Assembly: GCF_910583865.1 (NCBI RefSeq)
Contig: NZ_CAJTYX010000005.1
Span: 24,018-88,017 of the forward strand
DNA length: 64,000 bases
Source of the DNA: an uncultured Muribaculum sp.
GTDB taxonomy: Bacteria; Bacteroidota; Bacteroidia; Bacteroidales; Muribaculaceae
Reading direction: 5' to 3'
Every line of letters starts with the position of its first letter. The stretch's first letter is position 1. A program made the translations under genes and the position numbers. This document shows positions 52,513 to 61,925 of the stretch, piece after piece. The notes below the pieces were generated by a model. It searched no databases, was not told where the DNA came from, and saw only the letters and a list, made by a program, of their open reading frames with translations.

Positions 52513-54948
52513 ATGAAAGTAATGAAATTTGGCGGCACGTCGGTAGGCACGGTAGAGAGCCTGCGCAACGTGAAGGCCATAGTTGAAGGTTGCGACGAGC
52601 CGGTGATTGTGGTGGTGTCGGCCCTCGGCGGCATCACCGACCAGCTTATAGCCACCGCACGGCTGGCAGCGACGGGCGACATCGCCCATCTTGAAAGCTA
52701 CGCGCGTATCGTCGAGCGCCACCGTCAGGTAATCGACGGCATCGTGCCCGACGCTTTCAAACTCGAAGTGCTGTCAATCGTCAATCCCCTGCTTGAAGAG
52801 CTTGGCAATATATACCGTGGCGTGAGCCTGATCCACGACCTAAGCCAACGCACACTTGACATAATCGTCAGCTACGGCGAGCGCATATCGTCGGTGATCG
52901 TGTCGCGTGTGATTGACGGCGCGGTCCATATCGACAGCCGCACCTTCATCAAGACAGTAAAGCAATGGGACAAGCATGTGCTCGACAACGAGTCGACACA
53001 GCCATTGATCCACGAGCGTTTCGACAATCTCAACACAAAGACCGTGGTAGTGCCCGGATTCATCGCCAGCGACTCCGACGGCAACGTCACCAACCTCGGA
53101 CGCGGCGGCTCGGACTACACCGCAGCCATTATCGCCGCCGCCCTCGACGCACGAGTGCTTGAAATATGGACCGATGTCGATGGATTCATGACCGCCGACC
53201 CGCGTGTCATACCCGGCGCCCTTGTCATCGACCGCCTGTCGTTTACCGAAGCCATGGAGCTTTGCAACTTCGGCGCCAAGGTAATCTATCCCCCGACGAT
53301 TTATCCTGTGTTCCACAAGAACATACCTATCGTCATCAAGAACACGTTCAATCCGTCGGCGGCCGGCACCTGGATCAGCGAACAGGAACCCTCACCCGAG
53401 GGAAAGGCCATCAAGGGTATAAGCTCGATCAACGACACGTGCCTTATCACCATACGCGGCCTTGGCATGGTGGGCGTGATAGGCATCAATTCGCGCATAT
53501 TCAACGCATTGGCACAGAACGGCATCTCCGTGTTCCTTGTGAGCCAGGCGGCATCGGAGAACAACATCTCGTTTGCCGTGCGCAATGCCGACTCCGACCA
53601 CGCCATACAGGTGCTCCGTCAGGAATTCGCACCGGAACTGAAAGGGGGCACGTTGAGCGAGATCGTGGCAGAACCCAACCTCGCCACCGTGGCCATCGTT
53701 GGCGAGAACATGAAGCATACCGGCGGCATCGCCGGCAAGCTGTTCAACGTGCTCGGACGCAACGGTATCAGCGTGATAGCATGCGCGCAAGGTGCTTCGG
53801 AGACCAACATCTCGTTCGTAATCGAGCATAAGGACCTCCGCAAGGCGCTAAATGTAATCCACGACAGTTTTTTCTTATCTGACACTCAGGTCTTAAACCT
53901 GTTCGTAGTCGGTACAGGCAATGTGGGACGACATCTCCTCTCGCAGATCCACGCCCAACAGGAAAACCTGCTGGAGAACAAAGCGCTTCAACTCCGCATA
54001 GTCGGAATCGCCAACTCAAGAAAGTGCATATTCGACCGCGAAGGTATCGATATCGACCGTTCAGCCGAACTGCTCGAGAATTCGACAACAGAAGCTACCC
54101 CCGAGAATATCAGGAATGAAGTAATCGGGATGAACATATTCAACTCCGTATTTGTCGACTGCACAGCCAGTCCGAAAATTTCGGCGCTCTACTACGACCT
54201 TCTCAGCCACAACATCAATGTGGTGACTGCCAACAAGATAGCAGCATCGGGCGATTACGAGGCATATCTGCGCATGAAGCGTATAGCCCGCAAAAAGGAT
54301 GTAAAATTCCTTTTCGAGACCAACGTGGGAGCAGGCCTTCCTATAATCAACACAATAAACAACCTTATCAATTCCGGCGACCGCATCCTGCATATCGAAG
54401 CGGTGTTGAGCGGCACTCTCAACTACATTTTCAACGTGCTCAGTCCCGAAGTACCGATGAGCCGCGCCATCCAGATGGCATGCGAGGCAGGATATGCCGA
54501 ACCTGACCCGCGCATCGACCTGAGCGGACGCGACGTAATGCGCAAGCTCGTGATCCTTGCCCGCGAAGCCGGCTATCCGGCCTCGCAGGAGGATGTGGAG
54601 CGCAGCCTGTTCCTGCCCGACGAATGCTTCGAGGGCTCCATCAACGACTTTTTCAACAAAGTAAAGCAGCTCGACGGCAAGTTCGAGGAGATGCGTGCAC
54701 TTGCGGAAGAGGCCGGCGAGCATTTCAGGTTCACCGCCGTGCTCGACCACGGAAAAACGAGCGTCGGGCTGCGCACCGTAGGAGCGTCACATCCGTTCTA
54801 CCATCTCGACGGCAGCAACAACGTTATCCTCATCACCACGGAGCGCTACAATGAATATCCGATGGTGATAAAGGGTTACGGCGCAGGTGCGGAAGTAACC
54901 GCCGCAGGAGTTTTCTCCGACATCATAGGCATAGCCAATATCCGTTGA
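52513..54948 (+). CDS. thrA: Bifunctional aspartate kinase / homoserine dehydrogenase
   Basis: I begin at ATG 52513 (MKVMKFGGTSVGTV), the classic aspartokinase N-terminus, not the TTG ten codons earlier. The 811-residue protein has the kinase domain (1-290), a regulatory ACT pair (about 310-460, ITIRGLGMVGVIGI and VAIVGENMKHTGGIAG) and homoserine dehydrogenase (from about 465, VVGTGNVGRHLL; FETNVGAGLPIINT; SGTLNYIFN). It catalyses the first and third steps from aspartate to threonine and methionine, with feedback control through the ACT domains. It is first in thrA, iPGM, thrC and is followed by a 45-base gap. Confidence 0.96.
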   Translation: MKVMKFGGTSVGTVESLRNVKAIVEGCDEPVIVVVSALGGITDQLIATARLAATGDIAHLESYARIVERHRQVIDGIVPDAFKLEVLSIVNPLLEELGNIYRGVSLIHDLSQRTLDIIVSYGERISSVIVSRVIDGAVHIDSRTFIKTVKQWDKHVLDNESTQPLIHERFDNLNTKTVVVPGFIASDSDGNVTNLGRGGSDYTAAIIAAALDARVLEIWTDVDGFMTADPRVIPGALVIDRLSFTEAMELCNFGAKVIYPPTIYPVFHKNIPIVIKNTFNPSAAGTWISEQEPSPEGKAIKGISSINDTCLITIRGLGMVGVIGINSRIFNALAQNGISVFLVSQAASENNISFAVRNADSDHAIQVLRQEFAPELKGGTLSEIVAEPNLATVAIVGENMKHTGGIAGKLFNVLGRNGISVIACAQGASETNISFVIEHKDLRKALNVIHDSFFLSDTQVLNLFVVGTGNVGRHLLSQIHAQQENLLENKALQLRIVGIANSRKCIFDREGIDIDRSAELLENSTTEATPENIRNEVIGMNIFNSVFVDCTASPKISALYYDLLSHNINVVTANKIAASGDYEAYLRMKRIARKKDVKFLFETNVGAGLPIINTINNLINSGDRILHIEAVLSGTLNYIFNVLSPEVPMSRAIQMACEAGYAEPDPRIDLSGRDVMRKLVILAREAGYPASQEDVERSLFLPDECFEGSINDFFNKVKQLDGKFEEMRALAEEAGEHFRFTAVLDHGKTSVGLRTVGASHPFYHLDGSNNVILITTERYNEYPMVIKGYGAGAEVTAAGVFSDIIGIANIR

Positions 54949-54993
54949 TTCTATCTACTGTCATAAATACATCCATATCTATTCTGCAAGCGA

Positions 54994-56205
54994 ATGAAAC
55001 ATATAATAATACTTGGCGACGGAATGGCCGACGAACCGGTCGACAGCCTCGGAGGCTTGACCCCTCTCGAAGCGGCCGACACGCCGGCCATGGACCGTCT
55101 GGCCGCCATTGGCCGCTCGGGGATGCTCGCCACCGTACCTCCTGGATTCCATCCGGGAAGCGAAATCGCCAACATGGGGGTACTGGGCTACGACGTGCGT
55201 AGCTCCTTTGAGGGGAGAGGCGTGCTCGAAGCCGCAAGCATGGGCATCGACGTGCCTGCGGGCTGGATGGCCATGCGCTGCAACCTCATCAACATCACCG
55301 ACGGCAAAATAAAGAACCATTCCGCCGGACATATATCCACGGAAGAGGCCACGGCTCTCATAGAAACCCTCGACCGAGAACTCGGCAACGACCGGATAAA
55401 GTTTCATCCGGGAATATCCTACCGCCACCTGCTCCTCCTGCGCGACTGCGACAAACGCATAGAGTGTACGCCTCCACACGATGTGCCCGGCACACCCTGG
55501 CAATCCGTGACGGTAAAAGCCACTCATCCCGACGCCGAGGCCACAGCCGCCCTTATCAACGACTTGATTGTGCGCTCGCAGGAAGTGCTTTCGCGCCATG
55601 AGATAAACCGCCGGCGCGCCGCCTCGGGAAAGGACGCGGCCAACAGCATATGGCCATGGTCCCCAGGATACCGGCCTTCCATGGAGCCGATGGGTGACCG
55701 TTTCGGCATCACAAACGGAGTGGTCATCTCGGCAGTCGATCTCATATTCGGCATAGGAGTATATGCCGGACTGCGACCGATCCATGTAGATGGGGCGACC
55801 GGACTTGCCGACACAAACTATGAGGGGAAGGCACGCGCCGCCATCGACGCTCTGCGCTCCGGCGCCGACTTCGTGTTTCTCCACGTGGAGGCGAGCGACG
55901 AAGCCGGCCACGAGGGTGATGCCTACTTGAAGAAGCGCACCATCGAGTATCTCGACAGCCGCATAGTAGCCCCCATAATGGAAGCCGCCGAATCGCTCTC
56001 CGAGCCGCTCGCCATAGCCGTGCTGCCCGACCACCCCACCCCGTGCCGCCTGCGCACACACACGTCCGCACCTGTGCCGTTCGTGATATACCGGCCGGGA
56101 GAACGACCCGACAATGTGACACGCTACTCCGAACGCGCCGCCGCCGAAGGCTCATACGGACTGATGGAGAGCACCGATTTCATAAAAGAATTCCTAAAAC
56201 AATAA
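54994..56205 (+). CDS. iPGM-like homoserine kinase (ApgM family)
   Basis: The 403-residue protein belongs to the archaeal-type cofactor-independent phosphoglycerate mutase family (alkaline phosphatase fold). ILGDGMADEP at the N-terminus, GFHPGSEIANMGVLGYD, and FVFLHVEASDEAGHEGD with the metal-binding Asp/His set are visible. A GHMP homoserine kinase is absent between thrA and thrC. In Bacteroides a protein of this family at this operon position has been shown by genetics to supply homoserine kinase, so I assign that role by homology and context. It should phosphorylate homoserine for ThrC. Glycolytic mutase activity would be the alternative. Confidence 0.85.
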   Translation: MKHIIILGDGMADEPVDSLGGLTPLEAADTPAMDRLAAIGRSGMLATVPPGFHPGSEIANMGVLGYDVRSSFEGRGVLEAASMGIDVPAGWMAMRCNLINITDGKIKNHSAGHISTEEATALIETLDRELGNDRIKFHPGISYRHLLLLRDCDKRIECTPPHDVPGTPWQSVTVKATHPDAEATAALINDLIVRSQEVLSRHEINRRRAASGKDAANSIWPWSPGYRPSMEPMGDRFGITNGVVISAVDLIFGIGVYAGLRPIHVDGATGLADTNYEGKARAAIDALRSGADFVFLHVEASDEAGHEGDAYLKKRTIEYLDSRIVAPIMEAAESLSEPLAIAVLPDHPTPCRLRTHTSAPVPFVIYRPGERPDNVTRYSERAAAEGSYGLMESTDFIKEFLKQ

Positions 56206-56250
56206 CAAACCACCATATCCTACAAGAACTGATTTAAATGCCATAGCGCC

Positions 56251-57561
56251 ATGATGTACTATAGCACCAACCATTCCTCTCCCGACGTAACACTGCACGA
56301 AGCGATCATCCACGGTCTTGCACCGGACCGCGGACTCTACATGCCCGAACGGATACCGGCCATTCCAAAGCCATTCTTCAGGCATATCAGCGAGATGACT
56401 CTCCACGAAATCGCCTATGTCGTGGCCAACACGCTCTTCGGCGACGAGATGGACTCGGAGGAACTGCGCAACATCGTAGCCGATACACTCAGTTTCGACA
56501 TACCCCTGCGCAAGGTCGACGAACATCGCTACGTGCTCGAACTTTTCCATGGCCCCACGCTCGCGTTCAAGGACGTGGGCGCACGTTTCATGGCCCACAT
56601 GCTCGCACATTTCCACCGCAAGGACAACAGCGACGGCGATGTCAACGTGCTTGTCGCTACATCGGGCGACACCGGGAGCGCCGTGGCCAACGGCTTCCTC
56701 GGCGTGCCGGGTGTAAAGGTGTTCGTGCTTTATCCACATGACAAGGTAAGCCCGATGCAGGAGGCCCAGTTCACTACCCTCGGCTCCAACATCACCGCCA
56801 TAGAGGTCGACGGCACTTTCGACGACTGCCAGACACTGGTGAAGTCAGCATTTACCGACGAAGAGCTTAACGCAGCCATGCACCTCACATCGGCCAACTC
56901 GATAAACGTGGCACGCTTCCTGCCCCAGATGTTCTACTACTACCATGCCTATGCCCGCATGATACAGGAAGGTGCTGATCCGGACCGGATCGTGGTAGCC
57001 GTCCCGAGCGGAAACTTCGGCAACCTGTGCAGCGCACTCATAGCCAAGCGTATGGGGCTTCCTATAAAACGGTTTATCGCCGCCAACAACCGCAACGACG
57101 TGTTCCTGCGCTATCTCCGCACAGGTGAATACACCCCCTCCGCGTCAATCACCACCATCGCCAATGCTATGGATGTCGGCGCACCGTCGAACTTCGCCCG
57201 CATCCTCGACCTCTACTCCAACGACCACGCGGCAATCAAAGCCGACATATCCGGATGCTCATACACCGACGACGAGATACGCGACACGATGCGCGAGGTC
57301 TACGCAGCCACAGGCTACACACTCGACCCGCACGGGGCTACTGCATGCCGCGCATTGGGCGAACAATTGCAGCCTGGCGAGAAAGGCGTGTTCCTGGAGA
57401 CGGCCCATCCCGCGAAGTTCAAGGAAACGGTCGAAGAGGCCATAGGCACCCGCGTGCAGGTGCCGCAGCGTCTCGCCGCATTCATGCGTGGCGAAAAATC
57501 CACCGTCCGCCTCTCAAAGCAGTTCCCGGCCCTCAAGAAGTTCCTCCTCTCCCGGATATAA
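56251..57561 (+). CDS. thrC: Threonine synthase
   Basis: This 436-residue PLP enzyme (fold type II) has the PLP lysine Lys107 in FHGPTLAFKDVGARF and VATSGDTGSAVANGF nearby. It converts O-phosphohomoserine to threonine in the cytoplasm. The start may be ATG 56251 or the adjacent codon; both keep the N-terminal STNHSSPDVTLHEAI. It closes the threonine operon and is followed by a very long perfect hairpin at 57567-57626. An AAGAACTGATTTAA stretch before it recurs after GH31. Confidence 0.95.
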   Translation: MMYYSTNHSSPDVTLHEAIIHGLAPDRGLYMPERIPAIPKPFFRHISEMTLHEIAYVVANTLFGDEMDSEELRNIVADTLSFDIPLRKVDEHRYVLELFHGPTLAFKDVGARFMAHMLAHFHRKDNSDGDVNVLVATSGDTGSAVANGFLGVPGVKVFVLYPHDKVSPMQEAQFTTLGSNITAIEVDGTFDDCQTLVKSAFTDEELNAAMHLTSANSINVARFLPQMFYYYHAYARMIQEGADPDRIVVAVPSGNFGNLCSALIAKRMGLPIKRFIAANNRNDVFLRYLRTGEYTPSASITTIANAMDVGAPSNFARILDLYSNDHAAIKADISGCSYTDDEIRDTMREVYAATGYTLDPHGATACRALGEQLQPGEKGVFLETAHPAKFKETVEEAIGTRVQVPQRLAAFMRGEKSTVRLSKQFPALKKFLLSRI

Positions 57562-57566
57562 TTCCC

Positions 57567-57626
57567 CCTCCTAATGCAGCAACGGCTGTGTATCGTCCGA
57601 TACACAGCCGTTGCTGCATTAGGAGG
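57567..57626. terminator. Very long perfect hairpin between thrC and the alkylation repair-like gene
   Basis: A 28-base perfect stem (57567-57594 with 57599-57626) with a 4-base loop. It is followed at 57622-57645 by a second small palindrome (GTTGTTTAAAACAAC) with a T/A-rich side, so it probably ends transcription in both directions. Confidence 0.85.
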
Positions 57627-57665
57627 TCGTTGTTTAAAACAACCTCTTATACTTGGCACATTGAG

Positions 57666-58097
57666 TTACAGGTAGCTCTGTAGCCGCATGGCGGCATAGC
57701 GCATCAGCTCCTCCCCGGAGGCGAGACATTCCTGCGCCACCTGCGCAGCGAAAGGCTTTCGGCCAAGCAGACGCAGACACAACAGATCGATTGCCTCGGC
57801 CGATGTGGCCGTGGCGAGCCATCGACGCGCCTCGTCGAGCGTGAACTCCTCCGGAGGCATGACCATGGTGGCAAGCAGCACGCTCTCGCGGGTCGATGCA
57901 TCGCCCCACAGATCGCGTGCAAGGGATGCGTCGGGAACGATTTCCGAAGCGATCTCCTTCAGATGCGGAAGATTCACACCGAATATCATGCGGTAAGGCG
58001 CACCGACACGGCGCAGGACGTCGGCGGTTATCCCGTTGCGCATGGCATAGAACCGGTGCTTTATAGGCTGAAGCCTGCGGGCAGTCTGTGCATCCAT
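57666..58097 (-). CDS. Short DNA alkylation repair (AlkD-like) HEAT-repeat protein
   Basis: This 143-residue protein is rich in short helices, with AMRNGITADVLRRVGAPYRMIFGVNLPHLKEIA resembling the start of AlkD-type proteins (quoted parts: AMRNGITADVL, FGVNLPHLKEIA). AlkD glycosylases are usually about 230 residues, so this is a short variant or only half of the superhelix. Whether it retains glycosylase activity is unclear. Its ATG shares one base with the thiH stop, so it is translated with thiH. Confidence 0.65.
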   Translation of the reverse strand: MDAQTARRLQPIKHRFYAMRNGITADVLRRVGAPYRMIFGVNLPHLKEIASEIVPDASLARDLWGDASTRESVLLATMVMPPEEFTLDEARRWLATATSAEAIDLLCLRLLGRKPFAAQVAQECLASGEELMRYAAMRLQSYL

Positions 58098-59206
58098 CAG
58101 TCAAACACTTTGTCCCAGTCCTTCCATACCACTTCATATCCGAGACGGCGGATATCGTCGGCCACGTCGGCCGGCGTGCGCTCGTCGCTCACCGAAAATT
58201 GCTCCAGGCTTTTCGGATTCACCGCATAGCCTCCCGGATCGGTCTTGCTTCCGGCGCTCATCGAAGTCACGCCGAGCTGCATCATGTTGTTGCGGAAAGC
58301 ATCCTTCTCGCGGGTCGAGTAGCTTATATCGACATCGTTGTCGAAGATGCGGAAAGCGAATGTCAGTTGTGCCAGCTCCTTGTCGCTCATCACCACATTG
58401 GGCTGGAAACCACCCTTCGAAGGCCTCATCCTCGGGAAATTCACGGAATAGCGCGTTTTCCAGTAGTTCTTGCGCAGATAACGCAGATGGCGCGCCATCA
58501 TGGTGACGTCGGTACGCCAGTCCTCCAGGCCGATCAGCACTCCCATGCCGATTTTGTGCACTCCGGCCTGACCCATGCGGTCGTAGCCGTTGAGGCGCCA
58601 GTCGTAGATCGATTTCATGCCCACCGGATGGTACTTCTTGTAGTTCTCCTCATGATATGTCTCCTGGAAGCACACCACGCCGTTCAGTCCCGAGTGAGTA
58701 AGCCGCTCATAGTCGGCAGCCTTCAAAGGCATCACCTCGATGGACAGATTGTTAAAGTAAGGTCGGCACGTGCGCAACGCCTCCTCCAGGTAATCCACTC
58801 CTGCCTTGGCCGGGTTCTCGCCGGTGACGATGAGCAGGTTCTCAAACGGCCCGAGCCTCCTGATGGCCTCGCACTCGCGGCGTATCTCGTCCATTGTGAG
58901 TATGGTGCGCTCAAAGGGATTGTTGTGGTTGAATCCGCAGTACACACACCCGTTGGCACACGAGTTGGTGATATACAGCGGTATGTACATGCTTATCGTC
59001 TTGCCGAAACGCTCCTGGGTGATGCGTCGGCTTATCCTCGCCATATCCTCCAGATAAGGTGTCGCCGCCGGAGAGATCATGGCCATGAAATCGTCGATAT
59101 CGGGATGCACCTTGTCGAGAGCCATCTCAACGTCAGCCGCACGCTTCGACGCTATGCGACGTGTGGTATCGTCCCAATCATATTTCTTTATCTCGTCGTA
59201 AAACAT
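58097..59206 (-). CDS. thiH: 2-iminoacetate synthase (ThiH), radical SAM
   Basis: This 369-residue enzyme has the radical SAM motif CANGCVYC (Cys83, Cys87, Cys90) and a ThiH-like C-terminus (SVNFPRMRPSKGG, SAGSKTDPGGYA). It cleaves tyrosine to dehydroglycine for the thiazole ring of thiamine. The other thiazole genes (thiS, thiG, thiF) are not beside it, so it is an isolated copy; a different Tyr- or Gly-forming role cannot be excluded. It is read from a -7 box at 59247-59254 and leads into the alkylation repair-like gene by a 1-base overlap. No TPP riboswitch is visible upstream. Confidence 0.88.
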   Translation of the reverse strand: MFYDEIKKYDWDDTTRRIASKRAADVEMALDKVHPDIDDFMAMISPAATPYLEDMARISRRITQERFGKTISMYIPLYITNSCANGCVYCGFNHNNPFERTILTMDEIRRECEAIRRLGPFENLLIVTGENPAKAGVDYLEEALRTCRPYFNNLSIEVMPLKAADYERLTHSGLNGVVCFQETYHEENYKKYHPVGMKSIYDWRLNGYDRMGQAGVHKIGMGVLIGLEDWRTDVTMMARHLRYLRKNYWKTRYSVNFPRMRPSKGGFQPNVVMSDKELAQLTFAFRIFDNDVDISYSTREKDAFRNNMMQLGVTSMSAGSKTDPGGYAVNPKSLEQFSVSDERTPADVADDIRRLGYEVVWKDWDKVFD

Positions 59207-59246
59207 ATCTTATTGCTTGCGGACATCCTGTCACGGATGCCTCATG

Positions 59247-59254
59247 CAAAGGTA
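59247..59254 (-). promoter_or_regulatory. -7 box TACCTTTG for thiH
   Basis: On the minus strand it matches TAnnTTTG, 41 bases before the ATG at 59206. Confidence 0.6.
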
Positions 59255-59369
59255 GCACTTATCTGCGGCATTTCATAAAATAAACGTTCCACCGGTTCCC
59301 TCCCGGCTTTTTCACGGCTGTTTTTCATCGAAGGGGGCATTCATGATGACATCTTTAGTAAAAATTTCG

Positions 59370-59377
59370 TAAATTTG
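59370..59377 (+). promoter_or_regulatory. -7 box TAAATTTG for pheT
   Basis: Matches TAnnTTTG, 44 bases before the ATG at 59421. Confidence 0.65.
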
Positions 59378-59420
59378 CGCGATAAAAGGCCTTGGGCCAA
59401 TATTATTCTAAAACAAGACT

Positions 59421-61883
59421 ATGAACATATCATATAACTGGCTAAAACGGTATATCGACCTGGATATGGCTCCGGAAAAGCTCGCCGAGGTGCTTACCTC
59501 CGTAGGGCTTGAGACCGGCTCGGTCGAGAAAGTCGAATCGGTGAAGGGCGGACTGCGCGGCATCGTGATCGGCAAGGTGCTCACCTGCGTGGAGCACCCT
59601 AACAGCGACCATCTCCACATAACCACCGTGGACCTGGGCGACGGACAGGCTACACAAATCGTGTGCGGTGCGCCCAACGTGGCCGCAGGACAGACTGTGG
59701 TCGTTGCCACGGTAGGCACCACGCTCTACGACGGCGACAAGGAGTTCCAGATAAAGAAATCGAAGATACGCGGTGTGGAATCGTTCGGCATGATATGCGC
59801 CGAGGACGAGATAGGCGTCGGCACGTCACATGACGGCATAATCGTGCTCGCCGACGAAGTCGCCCCGGGCACTCCGGCCGCCGAATACTACAAGCTACAG
59901 AGCGACTATGTACTTGAGGTCGACCTCACGCCCAACCGCGTGGATGCCGCATCACACTACGGCGTGGCCCGCGACATAGCCGCATGGCTCGACTGCCACG
60001 CCGACGCCGCCAAGGCCGTCCGCCCGTCGGTCGACGCCTTTGCCATAGACCGTCGCGACGGTGCAGTAGCCGTGGAGGTCGACGACTATGCCGCATGCCC
60101 GCGCTACAGCGGCCTCACGATCCGCGGCATAAAAGTGGCCGAAAGCCCCGAATGGCTCAAGTCCCTGCTTACGGCCATAGGCCAGCGTCCCATCAACAAC
60201 ATCGTCGACATCACCAACTTCATACTCTTCGGCATGGGCCAGCCGCTCCACTGTTTCGACCTCGACAAGATAAAGGGGGAGAAGGTGGTGGTGCGCCATT
60301 GCCCTGCGGGCACTCCGTTCACCACCCTCGACGGCGTGGAGCACAAGCTCGATGAGGCAGACCTGATGATCTGCAACGCCGACCAACCTATGTGCATAGC
60401 CGGAGTGTTCGGCGGACTCGACTCGGGCGTGACTGAAACCACCACATCCATATTCATAGAGAGCGCATACTTCAATCCCACGTCGGTGCGAAAGACGGCG
60501 CGCCGACAGGGACTGAGCACCGACGCATCGTTCCGCTACGAGCGCGGCACCGACCCCAACGCCACGCTCTACTGCCTGAAGCTCGCCGCCATGCTGGTGA
60601 AGGAGCTTGCCGGTGGCGAGATCTGCGGCGAACCGGCAGACATATATCCCGAGGAAGTAAAGCCATTCCCGGTGCGTCTCGACTTCGCCTACCTCAACGG
60701 GCTTGTCGGCAAGGAGATTCCGGCGGAACAGGCCGTGGCCATAGCGAAATCGCTCGAAATGGAAGTGACGGCTGCCGACGACAAAGGCGTGGACCTTCTC
60801 GTGCCCACATACCGCGTCGACGTGCAGCGCCCATGCGACGTGGTCGAGGACATCCTCCGCATCTACGGCTACAACAACGTGGAGATTTCCGACTCAGTGA
60901 AGTCATCGCTCTCCTACAAGGGATTTACCGACAAGGCCAACGACCTGCGTGAGCTGGTCAGCGAGCAGCTGACCGCACAGGGATTCCACGAGATACTCAA
61001 CAACTCCCTCACTGCGGAACGATATTTCGAGGGACTTACCGACGCGCAACACATGCCCGTGAAGTTGCTCAACCCTTTGAGCAACGACCTCAACGTGCTC
61101 CGCATGAGCCTCCTCTTCGGAGGACTCGAGACAATCGAGCACAATGTGAACCGTCGCGACCCCGACCTCTCGCTCTACGAGTTCGGCAAGAGCTACAGCG
61201 TCAATCCCGATGCAGCCTCTACCGCCGAGAACCCCATCGCCCCATTCACCGAGACCGAACTGCTCGGCATATGGCTAACCGGTGACATCCGCCAAGGCAA
61301 CTGGGCCGCTCCCGCAGAGAAAGCCACTTTCTTCCACCTGAAAGGCATCGTGCAGCAGGTGCTCGCACGCCTCGGCATCTCGCCACGCGAGGTCGACATG
61401 GTGCCTGCCGTAAATCCGGTTTTCTCGGCAGCCACGGAGATAAAGACGCGCTCGGGCAAGACGCTCGGCACTATGGGCATCGTGGCAAAACAGATGCTGA
61501 AGCGCTGCGACGTGAAGGCCGAGGTGATGTACGCGCAGCTCGACTGGCTCGCCCTCGTCAAGCTCGCCACGCGCCACAAGGTGACATTCACCCCCCTGCC
61601 CAAGACACAGGCCGTAAAGCGCGACCTCGCCCTGCTCATCGACTCAACCGTGACGATGGATCGCATCGAGAAGATCGTGCGCGAGAGCGAGCGCAAGCTC
61701 CTGCGCGACGTTACGCTCTTCGATGTCTATGAAGGCAAAAACCTCCAACCGGGCAAGAAGAGCTATGCCATAGCTATAACCCTCCAGGACAACGAAAAGA
61801 CCCTCCAGGACAAGCAGATCGATGCCGTGATGCAGAAGATCATCGCCAACCTCACCAAGCAGCTCGGCGCATCGCTACGATAA
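59421..61883 (+). CDS. pheT: Phenylalanine--tRNA ligase beta subunit
   Basis: This 820-residue protein has an N-terminal tRNA-binding OB domain (about 40-150), B3/B4 (about 210-390, the editing region), B5 (about 405-480), a class II core-like domain and a C-terminal FDX-ACB anticodon-binding domain (about 725-818, KTQAVKRDLALLIDSTV). It forms the alpha2-beta2 enzyme with PheS. pheS is not adjacent, as is usual in Bacteroidetes. It has its own promoter and is 42 bases from a YebC gene, likely co-transcribed. Confidence 0.96.
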   Translation: MNISYNWLKRYIDLDMAPEKLAEVLTSVGLETGSVEKVESVKGGLRGIVIGKVLTCVEHPNSDHLHITTVDLGDGQATQIVCGAPNVAAGQTVVVATVGTTLYDGDKEFQIKKSKIRGVESFGMICAEDEIGVGTSHDGIIVLADEVAPGTPAAEYYKLQSDYVLEVDLTPNRVDAASHYGVARDIAAWLDCHADAAKAVRPSVDAFAIDRRDGAVAVEVDDYAACPRYSGLTIRGIKVAESPEWLKSLLTAIGQRPINNIVDITNFILFGMGQPLHCFDLDKIKGEKVVVRHCPAGTPFTTLDGVEHKLDEADLMICNADQPMCIAGVFGGLDSGVTETTTSIFIESAYFNPTSVRKTARRQGLSTDASFRYERGTDPNATLYCLKLAAMLVKELAGGEICGEPADIYPEEVKPFPVRLDFAYLNGLVGKEIPAEQAVAIAKSLEMEVTAADDKGVDLLVPTYRVDVQRPCDVVEDILRIYGYNNVEISDSVKSSLSYKGFTDKANDLRELVSEQLTAQGFHEILNNSLTAERYFEGLTDAQHMPVKLLNPLSNDLNVLRMSLLFGGLETIEHNVNRRDPDLSLYEFGKSYSVNPDAASTAENPIAPFTETELLGIWLTGDIRQGNWAAPAEKATFFHLKGIVQQVLARLGISPREVDMVPAVNPVFSAATEIKTRSGKTLGTMGIVAKQMLKRCDVKAEVMYAQLDWLALVKLATRHKVTFTPLPKTQAVKRDLALLIDSTVTMDRIEKIVRESERKLLRDVTLFDVYEGKNLQPGKKSYAIAITLQDNEKTLQDKQIDAVMQKIIANLTKQLGASLR

Positions 61884-61925
61884 GATTTCTTTTACAAACA
61901 ATATATTTAACAACATACACCTACT

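Noticed and set aside
54979..56061. 360-residue minus-strand ORF opposite the iPGM gene
   Set aside because: Shadow of a well-conserved gene in a tight thr operon.
58088..59278. 396-residue plus-strand ORF opposite thiH
   Set aside because: Antisense of thiH; no start context and no domain.
59207..59420. TPP riboswitch before thiH
   Set aside because: The conserved CUGAGA and ACCUGAUCUGG-type elements are absent.
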